Shown: in pieces, positions 16,656 to 24,313 of the stretch
How the letters are laid out: each line of letters opens with the position of its first letter
Position numbering within the stretch: position 1 is the first letter of the stretch
Origin: Rhodobacterales bacterium
GTDB lineage: Bacteria; Pseudomonadota; Alphaproteobacteria; Rhodobacterales; Rhodobacteraceae
Direction: 5' to 3'
Length of the DNA: 35,684 bases
NCBI GenBank assembly: GCA_025362795.1
Contig: JANYFE010000066.1
Location: 1 to 35,684, forward strand
Translations under genes and position numbers: made by a program
Notes under the pieces: model-generated
The model's input: the letters and a program-made list of their open reading frames with translations, nothing else
Database searches by the model: none
What the model was told of the DNA's origin: nothing

Positions 16656-18236
16656 ATGAACGCCGACACACTTGCAGCCGCTTCTGGCGACGACACCCGC
16701 GAAGCGCTCGATTCCAGCGAAGGCTGGGGCCTGTTCGGCAAACCCCTCTTTCTCGACCCGTCCGCCCGCGCCCTCAGTCGGGTCGGCGTCGTCGATGTCG
16801 GCTCCAACTCGGTCCGCATGGTGGTGTTTGACGGTGCCGCCCGCTCGCCCGCCTATTTCTACAACGAGAAAATCATGTGTGGCCTCGGCAAGGGCCTTGC
16901 CGAAACCGGCCGCCTCAACCCCGAAGGCCGCACCCGCGCGCTGAATGCGCTCAAACGCTTTGCCATCCTTGCCCGCGGCATGGGCATCAACAACCTGACC
17001 GTCATCGCCACCGCCGCCGCCCGGGAAGCCGCCGATGGCCCGGAATTTCAGGCCGAAGTCCTTGCCCAGACCGGTCTGAAACTTTGGGTGATCAGTGGCG
17101 ACGAAGAGGCGCGGCTGTCCGCACAGGGCGTCCTTCTGGGCTGGCCCGATGCCAAAGGCGTCGTCTGTGACATCGGCGGCAATTCGATGGAACTGGCCCG
17201 CATCGGTGACGGCAAAGTGACCCGCCGTGCCACCTCTCCCTTGGGCCCTTTCCGCCTGCAACAGATCAAGGGCGACCCCAAGGTCCGCGCCGAACACATC
17301 GCCAGGCAGGTCAAACTCCTGCAATCCGAACTCAAATCCGAAGGCGAACGCATCTACCTTGTAGGCGGCTCATGGCGTGTCATTGCCCGCCTCGACATGG
17401 AACGCCGGAACTACCCGCTTACCGTGCTGCACGAATACCGTATGACACCGAAGAACCTGCTCGACACCATCCAGTGGATCTTTGCCACCGATCCCGCCTT
17501 GCTGCGGGCCCGCATCGGCACCTCGAATGAACGGATGGATCTGGTGCCGCTGGCCTGCGAAGTGCTGCGCGAACTGATCTTGCAACTGAAACCCACCGAA
17601 ATCGACGTGTCCGCCTATGGCATCCGCGAAGGCCTGCTGTATGAGGTCATGCCCGAGAAACTCCGCGCCCGCGATCCGCTGATCGAGGCGGCCCGGATCA
17701 GCGAACTGATCTCCTCCCGCATCCCCGGCACCGGCAAGACCCTCTTTGAATTCCTGATGCCGCTGTTCCCCGACGCCACCCGCGAGCGCATGCGGCTGAT
17801 CAAGGCCGCGTGTCTGTTGCACGACACCACCTGGCGTGCCCACCCCGATTACCGCGCCGAGGCCTGTTTCGACAACGCCACCCGCGCCAATCTGGGCGGC
17901 CTCGACCATCCCGGCCGGGTGTTTCTGGGCCTCGCGCTCTTGCACCGCTACAAAAACTCCCGCGCCGGTTCGCGCCTTGAACCGTTGTTCCGCCTGCTCA
18001 CCGATGACGAAATGCAAGACGCCGAAGTGCTTGGCAAAGCCATGCGCTTTGGCGCGATGTTCGCGGTCGAAGACCCGTCCAAGGCCGGCAAACTCAACTG
18101 GCACCCCAAGAAACGCCTGCTGGAACTTACCCTGACTGCCGAAGGCCACGACCTTTTTGGCGAGGTGGCCCGTGCCCGTTTCGCCTCGCTTGCCCTTGCC
18201 CTGCGCGCCGAAACCCGCATCATCGAGTTCGCGTAA
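16656..18236 (+). CDS. ppx: Exopolyphosphatase / pppGpp phosphohydrolase family (Ppx/GppA)
   Basis: A 526-residue member of the ASKHA superfamily that removes terminal phosphate from polyphosphate. The first ATPase-type phosphate loop VGVVDVGSNSVRMVVFDG is at 43-60, the GDEEARLSAQG segment at 148-158, and the second loop GVVCDIGGNSMEL at 168-180. After the phosphatase core (to about 340) comes a C-terminal HD-like helical domain (LLHDTTWRAHPDYR, about 391-404), as in long-form Ppx. An acidic N-terminal extension of about 42 residues precedes the core and resembles other Rhodobacteraceae Ppx proteins. ATG 16656 has AAGGGGA seven bases upstream; TTG 16596 and ATG 16620 lack such a site. The two abutting palindromes follow the stop directly. 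Confidence 0.95.
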   Translation: MNADTLAAASGDDTREALDSSEGWGLFGKPLFLDPSARALSRVGVVDVGSNSVRMVVFDGAARSPAYFYNEKIMCGLGKGLAETGRLNPEGRTRALNALKRFAILARGMGINNLTVIATAAAREAADGPEFQAEVLAQTGLKLWVISGDEEARLSAQGVLLGWPDAKGVVCDIGGNSMELARIGDGKVTRRATSPLGPFRLQQIKGDPKVRAEHIARQVKLLQSELKSEGERIYLVGGSWRVIARLDMERRNYPLTVLHEYRMTPKNLLDTIQWIFATDPALLRARIGTSNERMDLVPLACEVLRELILQLKPTEIDVSAYGIREGLLYEVMPEKLRARDPLIEAARISELISSRIPGTGKTLFEFLMPLFPDATRERMRLIKAACLLHDTTWRAHPDYRAEACFDNATRANLGGLDHPGRVFLGLALLHRYKNSRAGSRLEPLFRLLTDDEMQDAEVLGKAMRFGAMFAVEDPSKAGKLNWHPKKRLLELTLTAEGHDLFGEVARARFASLALALRAETRIIEFA

Positions 18237-18240
18237 CCGC

Positions 18241-18284
18241 CAAATCTTTTCGAAAAGATTTGCAAATTTCTGCGCAGAAATTTG
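18241..18284. repeat. Two directly abutting perfect 22-bp palindromes
   Basis: Palindrome 1 (18241-18262) is CAAATCTTTTC joined to its reverse complement. Palindrome 2 (18263-18284) is CAAATTTCTGC joined to its reverse complement. They touch without a single spacer base and occupy the gap between the ppx stop and the VOC gene ribosome-binding site. The outer ends CCAAAT (from 18240) and ATTTGG (to 18285) are also complementary, so one long stem with side arms is possible. It is markedly AT-rich for this genome and has no T-tail. It looks like a REP/cruciform type element or a protein-binding array. Confidence 0.85.
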
Positions 18285-18309
18285 GCCTCCCCCGCCCGAC
18301 AGGACCGCC

Positions 18310-18924
18310 ATGCTCCGCTTCGACCACATCGCGATGTCTGCCCTGACCCTCGCCGAAGGCACCGAGGCCGTCGAAGCCGCCCTTGGCCTCGCCCTCGCGG
18401 GTGGCGGTCAGCACCGCCATATGGCCAGCCACAACCGCCTCCTCGGTCTCGGCGATCTTTACCTCGAAGTCATCGCGACCGACCCTGCCGCCGCCAAACC
18501 GCACTGGCCCCGCTGGTTCGACCTCGACAATTTCAGCGGCCCGCCCCGCCTGACCAACTGGGTTGCCCAATGTGACGACATCGCCACCGAAGCCGCCCTC
18601 AGCCCGCCCGGTGTCGGCATCCCCGTCGCCCTCAGCCGGGGTGTTTACAGCTGGCAAATGGCCGTCCCCCCCGACGGCAAACTGCCCTTCGATGGCGCCT
18701 TTCCTGCCCTGATCCAATGGCAGCCGCCCCACCATCCAACCCAAGCCCTGCCCGACACCGGGGCCCGCCTGACCCGGCTGGAAATCGCCCACCCCGACGC
18801 GCAATCCCTCACCCAGGCCCTCGCGACCCGCCTGACCGATCCCCGCATCCAGATCACCCAAGGCCCGGTCACCGCCCTCCGCGCCACCTTCTCCACCCCG
18901 CACGGACCGCGCAGCCTCTCATGA
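18310..18924 (+). CDS. VOC-superfamily (glyoxalase-like) protein
   Basis: A 204-residue protein with a vicinal-oxygen-chelate fold. It begins MLRFDHIAMSALTL, where H6 is in the position of the usual first metal ligand, followed by the strand and helix TEAVEAALGLALAGGGQH. LYLEVIATDP at about 52-61 supplies the typical second acidic ligand (E54). The remainder resembles the Glyoxalase_3 type (VOC-like domain in two halves), and the C-terminal half (about 140-204) repeats the beta-alpha pattern. Substrate is unknown; glyoxalase I proper is not indicated. AGGA lies before the ATG, and the stop overlaps the GNAT start (ATGA). The two perfect palindromes separate it from ppx, so it may belong to the ppx transcript or start a new one. 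Confidence 0.78.
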   Translation: MLRFDHIAMSALTLAEGTEAVEAALGLALAGGGQHRHMASHNRLLGLGDLYLEVIATDPAAAKPHWPRWFDLDNFSGPPRLTNWVAQCDDIATEAALSPPGVGIPVALSRGVYSWQMAVPPDGKLPFDGAFPALIQWQPPHHPTQALPDTGARLTRLEIAHPDAQSLTQALATRLTDPRIQITQGPVTALRATFSTPHGPRSLS

Positions 18925-19400
18925 TCCGCCCCGCCCGTGCCGCAGACGCCGCCACCATCGCCGCCCTGTGGAACCCGTGGATCCGCGATACCGCCATCAC
19001 CTTCGCTTCCACGGTCAAATCCCCCGCCGACATCGCCCGGATGATCGCCGACCGTCAGACCGCAGGCCATGCCTTTCTCGTCACCACCGACCTGACCGGC
19101 TTTGCCACCTATGCCCAGTTCCGCGGCGGTGACGGCTATGCGACCTGCATGGAACACACGATCATCCTCTCGCCCGCGGCCCGCGGCAAAGGCCAGGGCC
19201 GCGCCCTGATGCACGATCTCGAAACCCACGCGGCCCGCGCCGGGGCCCACCAGATGATCGCCGGCATCAGCGCCGAAAATCCAGAGGGCCTGCGCTTCCA
19301 CGCCGCCCTCGCCTATCGCGAGATCGCCCGCATTCCCGCGGCTGGTCGAAAATTCAACCGCTTCATCGATCTTGTGCTGATGCAGAAATTCCTCTCCTGA
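18921..19400 (+). CDS. GNAT family N-acetyltransferase, phosphinothricin acetyltransferase-like
   Basis: A 159-residue acetyl-CoA-dependent acetyltransferase of normal GNAT length. MIRPARAADAATIAALWNPWIRDTAITF is a typical first strand and helix of the Pat/YwnH-like group. The acetyl-CoA pyrophosphate loop is ARGKGQGRAL (RGKGQG at 88-93). The segment HQMIAGISAENPEGLRFHAALAYREIARIP (about 112-141) is motif B of this subgroup, which includes enzymes that acetylate phosphinothricin, methionine sulfone or other small amines. The usual 'G-F' of motif B is 'A-Y' here. The start overlaps the VOC stop by 4 bp, so the pair is translationally coupled. The natural substrate is not known. Confidence 0.88.
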   Translation: MIRPARAADAATIAALWNPWIRDTAITFASTVKSPADIARMIADRQTAGHAFLVTTDLTGFATYAQFRGGDGYATCMEHTIILSPAARGKGQGRALMHDLETHAARAGAHQMIAGISAENPEGLRFHAALAYREIARIPAAGRKFNRFIDLVLMQKFLS

Positions 19401-19431
19401 CTCTCGCCAAAGCCTCCGCTACACTCTCCTG

Positions 19432-20124
19432 ATGTCGATCTGGACCCGCATCGCTGCCGCTCTGTCATCCCTGGCCCATGGTCAGGGGCTGACGGCGATA
19501 TTCGACAATTTCCGGGCCAGTCCCGCCCCGGAACGCTCGGTCGCCTTTACGATCGCCGTGATCGCACTCGGGGCCAAAATGGCCAAAGCCGACGGCACCG
19601 TGACCCGGGACGAGGTGGCCGCCTTCCGTCGCGTGTTCGCGATTCCCAAATCCGAAGAGGCGAACGCGGCGCGGGTCTTCAACCTCGCCCGGCAGGATGT
19701 GGCAGGTTATGACAGCTATGCCACCAAGATCGGCGCGATGTTTCAGGGCAACGACCGCGACATGCTGGTGGACCTGATGGAAGGCCTGTTCCACATCGCC
19801 CTTGCCGATGGCACCTACCACCCGCGCGAGAATGAATTCCTGATGCAGGTCGCCAGCATCTTCGGGCTCGAAGATCGCGAGTTCAAACGGCTGCGCGCCC
19901 GCTTTGTTGACGGTGCCCCCCGCGATCCGTATGACGTGCTCGGCGTGACCCCCGACACCCCGCTGAACGACATCCGCAAGGCCTGGATGCGCGCCATCAA
20001 GTCCAGCCACCCCGATGTGATGATCGCCCGCGGCGTCCCGCCCGAAGCCATCAAACTTGCCGAAAGCCGGATTCAGGCGATCAATCAGGCGTGGGACGAC
20101 ATCTCTGCGCGCCGGGCCGCCTGA
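19432..20124 (+). CDS. TerB-DnaJ (DjlA-like) co-chaperone
   Basis: A 230-residue protein combining a TerB-like helical domain (about 33-155) with a C-terminal J domain (about 165-228). The TerB part shows AVIALGAKMAKADGTVTRDEV and later LFHIALADGTYHPRENEFL, the two acidic 'ADG-x-(x)-x-x-x-E' helices that bind metal in TerB. The J domain starts DPYDVLGVTPDTPLNDIRKAW and contains the essential HPD at 193-195 (KSSHPD) needed to stimulate DnaK. Unlike E. coli DjlA there is no clear N-terminal membrane helix. It lies 31 bp after the GNAT gene and 1 bp before the nuclease-like gene, so it is likely in one operon. Probably a DnaK partner for membrane or stress functions. Confidence 0.88.
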   Translation: MSIWTRIAAALSSLAHGQGLTAIFDNFRASPAPERSVAFTIAVIALGAKMAKADGTVTRDEVAAFRRVFAIPKSEEANAARVFNLARQDVAGYDSYATKIGAMFQGNDRDMLVDLMEGLFHIALADGTYHPRENEFLMQVASIFGLEDREFKRLRARFVDGAPRDPYDVLGVTPDTPLNDIRKAWMRAIKSSHPDVMIARGVPPEAIKLAESRIQAINQAWDDISARRAA

Positions 20125-20125
20125 C

Positions 20126-21151
20126 ATGGCCCCGCTCCGCTTGGCCAGTTACAACGTCGAATGGATGAACGCCCTGTTTGACGACGCCGGGCGCCTGCTG
20201 GCCGACGATCAACCCTCCGCCCGCCATCAGATCACCCGCGCCCAGCAACTTGCGGCGCTGGGTCAGGTTTTCACCGCCCTTGATGCCGATGGCATCGTGA
20301 TCGTCGAAGCCCCGGATCAAAGTGCCCATCGGTCCACCACCCGCGCCCTCGAAACCTTCGCGGCGCATTTTCAGCTGCGCGCCACCAAGGCCATCATCGG
20401 CTTTGCCTCCGATACCGAACAGGAAATCGCCTTTCTCTACGACCCCGCCCGGCTAACGGTCAGCCACGACCCGCAGGGCGTCGCGGCACCCGCCAAAGGT
20501 GCCACCGGCGCCCCCCGTTTTGATTCCGGCCTGCGCCTCGATATCAACGACGACGGCGCCGACGAACTGGTGATCTTCTCCAAACCGCCGCTCGAACTTG
20601 CGGTGGAAACCGGCAGCCAGACCCTTCACCTGATCGGCGTCCATGCCAAATCCAAAGCGCCGCATGGTCATGTCACCCCCGAAGACTTCAAACGCATCTC
20701 CCTCGAAAACCGCCGCAAGCAACTGGCCGAATGCCACTGGCTCCGGGCCAGAGCCGAAACCCATCTGGCCGCCGGCGACAACCTGATCGTGATGGGCGAT
20801 TTCAACGACGGCCCCGGCCTTGATGAATACGAAAAAAGCTTCGGGCAATCCGGTGTCGAAGTGGTGATGGGCCTGACCGCGCCGCCCGCGATGCAACTGA
20901 CCGACCCCCATGCCGTGATGGCGCTGACCCAGCGCATCGGCCTGCAACCCACCTCCTCGCGCTTCTGGCTCGCCCCCGCCAAGCGCTATTTCGAGGCGCT
21001 TCTGGATTTCATCATGGTGTCGCCCGCCCTCGCCGCCCAGAAGCCCGCATGGCGCATCTGGCACCCGTTCAACGACCCCAAAATTCCGCCTAATCTGAGC
21101 CTCGCCATCCTCACCGCCTCCGATCATTTCCCGGTGACAATCGATCTCTGA
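20126..21151 (+). CDS. Endonuclease/exonuclease/phosphatase (EEP) family protein
   Basis: A 341-residue protein of the EEP fold (DNase I, exonuclease III, inositol phosphatases). Conserved elements appear in order: RLASYNVEWMN (N10 in the metal site), DGIVIVEAPDQ with the catalytic glutamate at about residue 59, LIGVHAKSK (H-x-K) near 175, DNLIVMGDFNDGPG (Asp/Asn pair of the active site) near 230, and ASDHFPVTIDL at the end, where the SDH supplies the last catalytic histidine. All catalytic residues look intact. Substrate could be nucleic acid, a lipid or a phosphorylated small molecule. No signal peptide is visible. The ATG is 1 bp after the TerB-DnaJ stop. A hairpin (21189-21205) follows the stop before the convergent mcm gene. 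Confidence 0.85.
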   Translation: MAPLRLASYNVEWMNALFDDAGRLLADDQPSARHQITRAQQLAALGQVFTALDADGIVIVEAPDQSAHRSTTRALETFAAHFQLRATKAIIGFASDTEQEIAFLYDPARLTVSHDPQGVAAPAKGATGAPRFDSGLRLDINDDGADELVIFSKPPLELAVETGSQTLHLIGVHAKSKAPHGHVTPEDFKRISLENRRKQLAECHWLRARAETHLAAGDNLIVMGDFNDGPGLDEYEKSFGQSGVEVVMGLTAPPAMQLTDPHAVMALTQRIGLQPTSSRFWLAPAKRYFEALLDFIMVSPALAAQKPAWRIWHPFNDPKIPPNLSLAILTASDHFPVTIDL

Positions 21152-21188
21152 CCTGCACCGTCCGGCCCGGACATCCCCGCCAGACCTT

Positions 21189-21205
21189 GGTTGGCCAAGC
21201 CAACC
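21189..21205 (+). terminator. Hairpin after EEP gene (weak terminator candidate)
   Basis: GGTTGGC-CAA-GCCAACC forms a perfect 7-bp stem with a 3-base loop, 37 bp after the EEP stop in the gap between convergent genes. No T-run follows, so it may mark an mRNA end without being an intrinsic terminator. Confidence 0.35.
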
Positions 21206-21226
21206 GCCCCAGAATTACCCTTTGCC

Positions 21227-21246
21227 AAATACTCCCGCCGGAGGCC
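21227..21246. repeat. Intergenic motif shared with 35423-35442
   Basis: The stretch AAATA-CTCCCGCCGGAGGCC contains a short stem (CTCC/GGAG). A degenerate copy (GAATAT-CCCGCGGGGGGCC) lies after choV. Both are just past the 3' ends of plus-strand operons. I recall similar sequences after many Rhodobacteraceae genes. Confidence 0.35.
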
Positions 21247-21328
21247 TTTTCTTAAAAACCTGTTAAATTCATGGCAGGCAACCCATTGATTTAATTTGAT
21301 ACCAAAAGACATCCGGACCGTAACGCCC

Positions 21329-23452
21329 TTACCGCCCCGCCCGGATCAAGCCCAAAACATCCCGCGCCGCGTCCATCACATTCGTCCCCGGCCCGAAGAT
21401 CGCCCGCACGCCGTGCTGCTTCAGCACGTTGTGATCCTGCGCCGGAATAACCCCGCCGCAGACCACGATGGTCGCACTGTCCCCCGCATCGCGCAGCGCA
21501 CGCACCAGCCGCGGCGCCAAAGCCATATGCCCTGCTGCCTGTGACGATATCCCCACCACATGCACCCCCAGCCGCAACGCCTCGGCGGCGGCTTCTTCGG
21601 GCGTCTGAAACAACTCCCCGACCGTCACCGCAAAGCCCAGATCGGCAAACGCCGACCCGATCACCTTGGCCCCCCGGTCATGGCCGTCCTGCCCCAGCTT
21701 CACCACCAGCAGGCGTGGCCGCCCGCCCAGCAGCGCACCCATCGCCGCCACCTCGGCCTGCAACGCGGCAAATTCCGCATCCCCGCCATACGCGGCGCCA
21801 TACACGCCAGAAATCACCGCAACCGCCGCTTCATGCCGCCCGAACACCGCCTCCAGCGCCGCCGTGATCTCGCCCACCGTGGCCCGCGCCCGCGCTGCCA
21901 CCACCGCCGCCGCCAGCAGGTTCCCCGTGCCAGAGGCCGCCGCCGTCAACGCCGCCAACGCCGCCGCGCAGGCCGCCGCATCGCGCACCGCCCGCACCCC
22001 GCGCAGCGTCAGGATCTGCGCCTCCCGCACCGCATCATTGTCCACCACCCGGACCTGATGCTCTGCCTCGGCCGGCAGCCGGTATTTGTTGACCCCCACG
22101 ATCACCGTCTCGCCCCGGTCGACCAAAGCCTGCCGCCGCGCCGCTGTCTCCTCGATCCGCCGCTTCGGCAACCCGGCCGCCACCGCCGCCGTCATCCCCC
22201 CCGCCGCTTCAACTTCCTCCATCAGGGCCCAGGCCTTGTCCGCCATCTCCGCCGTCAGGCTTTCCACATAATACGACCCCGCCAGCGGATCGACGACCGC
22301 GGTGATCCCGGTCTCCTCCGCCAGGATCAGCTGGGTGTTCCGCGCAATCCGCGCCGCAAAATCCGACGGCAGCGCCATCGCTTCATCGAACGAATTGGTA
22401 TGCAGCGATTGCGTCCCACCCAAAGCCGCCGCCATCGCCTCATACGCTGTCCGCACGATGTTGTTATAGGGATCCTGTTCTTGCAAACTGACCCCGCTCG
22501 TCTGGCAATGGGTCCGCAACATCAGCGAGCCCGGATTTTTCGCAGAAAAATCGACCATGATCCGGTGCCACAACAACCGCGCCGCTCTTAATTTCGCCGC
22601 TTCCATGAAAAAATTCATGCCAATCGCAAAGAAGAAACTCAATCTGGGCGCAAAGGCATCCACATCCATCCCCCGCGCCAGCGCCGCCCGGACATACTCG
22701 CGGCCATCGGCCAGAGTATAGGCCAGCTCCTGCACCAGATTGGCCCCCGCCTCCTGCATGTGATAGCCGGAAATCGAGATCGAATTGAACTTCGGCATCT
22801 CCTGCGCGGTGTATTCAATAATATCCGCGACGATCCGCATCGAGGCTTCGGGCGGGTAAATATAGGTGTTCCGCACCATGAACTCTTTCAGGATGTCATT
22901 CTGAATGGTCCCCGAAAGATCGCCGCGTGCGACGCCCTGTTCTTCTGCCGCCACGATGAATGCCGCCAAGACCGGAATGACCGCGCCATTCATCGTCATG
23001 GACACTGACACCCGCTCCAGCGGAATGCCGTCAAACAGCGCCTTCATGTCCTCGACGCTGTCAATCGCCACCCCGGCCTTGCCGACATCGCCCGCTACCC
23101 GCGGATGGTCCGAATCGTAGCCCCGGTGCGTCGCCAGATCAAACGCCACCGAAACGCCTTGCTGCCCCGCCGCCAGCCCGGCCCGATAAAACGCATTGCT
23201 CTCTGCGGCGGTCGAAAACCCGGCATATTGCCGCACCGTCCAGGGCCTGCCGGCATACATCGTCGCCTTGACGCCCCGCACAAACGGCGCGACCCCGGGC
23301 ACCCCGCCCAGATGCGCAACCTCCGCCAGATCCTCGGCGTCATAAAATGGTTTGACCCCAATTCCTTCCAGCGTCTGACGCACCAGATCCGCCGGATCGC
23401 CGCCCTTCAGCTCGCGCCGCGCCACCGCGTTCCACAGGTCTTTATCGGTCAT
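21329..23452 (-). CDS. Methylmalonyl-CoA mutase
   Basis: A 707-residue adenosylcobalamin enzyme that converts (R)-methylmalonyl-CoA to succinyl-CoA, the last step of propionyl-CoA assimilation. The N-terminal TIM barrel (about 30-540) contains [19 protein letters not shown] with the substrate-contacting tyrosine, [21 protein letters not shown] (the conserved arginine is in VRNTY), and [12 protein letters not shown] with the catalytic histidine. The C-terminal B12 domain (about 575-707) has the cobalt-ligand motif DGHDRG (H591) and the trailing 'S-x-L'-like and GG elements (VVCGGVIP). Single-subunit homodimeric form (ScpA/BhbA type). ATG 23452 is preferred over ATG 23458 on family grounds and overlaps the sulfotransferase-like gene by 11 bp. 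Methylmalonyl-CoA epimerase is not in the window. Confidence 0.96.
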   Translation of the reverse strand: MTDKDLWNAVARRELKGGDPADLVRQTLEGIGVKPFYDAEDLAEVAHLGGVPGVAPFVRGVKATMYAGRPWTVRQYAGFSTAAESNAFYRAGLAAGQQGVSVAFDLATHRGYDSDHPRVAGDVGKAGVAIDSVEDMKALFDGIPLERVSVSMTMNGAVIPVLAAFIVAAEEQGVARGDLSGTIQNDILKEFMVRNTYIYPPEASMRIVADIIEYTAQEMPKFNSISISGYHMQEAGANLVQELAYTLADGREYVRAALARGMDVDAFAPRLSFFFAIGMNFFMEAAKLRAARLLWHRIMVDFSAKNPGSLMLRTHCQTSGVSLQEQDPYNNIVRTAYEAMAAALGGTQSLHTNSFDEAMALPSDFAARIARNTQLILAEETGITAVVDPLAGSYYVESLTAEMADKAWALMEEVEAAGGMTAAVAAGLPKRRIEETAARRQALVDRGETVIVGVNKYRLPAEAEHQVRVVDNDAVREAQILTLRGVRAVRDAAACAAALAALTAAASGTGNLLAAAVVAARARATVGEITAALEAVFGRHEAAVAVISGVYGAAYGGDAEFAALQAEVAAMGALLGGRPRLLVVKLGQDGHDRGAKVIGSAFADLGFAVTVGELFQTPEEAAAEALRLGVHVVGISSQAAGHMALAPRLVRALRDAGDSATIVVCGGVIPAQDHNVLKQHGVRAIFGPGTNVMDAARDVLGLIRAGR

Positions 23453-24311
23453 ACCCATCCGCTCCCACCATCCGCACCCCGGCATAACCGGCGGTCAGCG
23501 CCGCCACATCCCGCGCATACCGTGCCGCCAACGCCGCCTGCTCCGCCTCGGCAAACAGCGCAAAGGGCGCGGGTGCGGGCAGCGTTTCCAGTTCCGCCCG
23601 CAACGCGCTTTCGCTGAGTTCCGGCGCGCGCGCCCGCAGCGCCAGCATCGCCGGAATATAGCGCGGGTCCAGCGCCGCATTGACCGCCCGCGCCACCGGG
23701 CGCAGCCCGGCGCGCGGCACCCCGGTCAACCGCGCCGCGACCCCTGCCAGATCGGCCTTCACCGCGTCCAGCGTCCAGACCACAATCTCCGCCGCGGGAA
23801 AGACGCCGCGCAGATCGCCGATCAGATCGCACCAGCCCCGCGCCCCGCCGTTCTGCATCACAGCGCGCCGGACCGGCGCAAAGCCTGGCAACGGCTTTCG
23901 CGCCAGTACATAGGCATAACTTGACGTCCAGAACCCCGCATAATCCCGCAGGCCAATGCCGATCCGCGCGACGTGGCCCGGCAGGAAATCGCGATACCGC
24001 GCCATCCGCACCGCAACATCAGGGTAAAACGCCGCCCGCTCGATATTGTCCTGCATGGTGCCCAGCATGTTTTCCTCGCAGATCACCAGCCGGGGCAGCC
24101 GCACCTCGTCCCAGACATCGCGGAAATTGGCCCCGGCGGCCAGCCCATTCAAACCGTCGCCCACAACGCCAAAGCCCTTGATTCCCCTGACCTTTTCATT
24201 CGGCCAGACAGCCACCCCTTCACGCATCAGAAAATTCCGGCTCTCCAGCAGCGTTTTTTCGACCGCTGTAGAGCCGGTGCGATGCGCCCCCAGATGCAGG
24301 GTCAGCTCCAC
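23442..24311 (-). CDS. Sulfotransferase-like P-loop protein
   Basis: A 289-residue protein starting at GTG 24311. Its first residues, [21 protein letters not shown], form a P-loop like the 5'-phosphosulfate-binding loop of PAPS-dependent sulfotransferases (G-x-x-R-x-G-S-T). A 3'-phosphate-like segment can be suspected around 115-135 ([20 protein letters not shown]), where a conserved arginine and serine occur. The C-terminal third is alanine-rich and variable. The gene sits exactly between pccA (2-bp gap) and mcm (11-bp overlap), so it is co-expressed with propionyl-CoA metabolism, although no sulfation step is known there. It could instead act on surface polymers or be inactive. Substrate unknown; classification as sulfotransferase-like rests mainly on the N-terminal loop. 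Confidence 0.7.
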   Translation of the reverse strand: MELTLHLGAHRTGSTAVEKTLLESRNFLMREGVAVWPNEKVRGIKGFGVVGDGLNGLAAGANFRDVWDEVRLPRLVICEENMLGTMQDNIERAAFYPDVAVRMARYRDFLPGHVARIGIGLRDYAGFWTSSYAYVLARKPLPGFAPVRRAVMQNGGARGWCDLIGDLRGVFPAAEIVVWTLDAVKADLAGVAARLTGVPRAGLRPVARAVNAALDPRYIPAMLALRARAPELSESALRAELETLPAPAPFALFAEAEQAALAARYARDVAALTAGYAGVRMVGADGYDR

Positions 24312-24313
24312 CC

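Noticed and set aside
22534-22556. Inverted repeat GATTTTT/AAAAATC inside methylmalonyl-CoA mutase, similar in look to the palindromes after ppx
   Set aside because: It encodes the conserved VDFSAKNPG protein segment, so coding constraint explains it.
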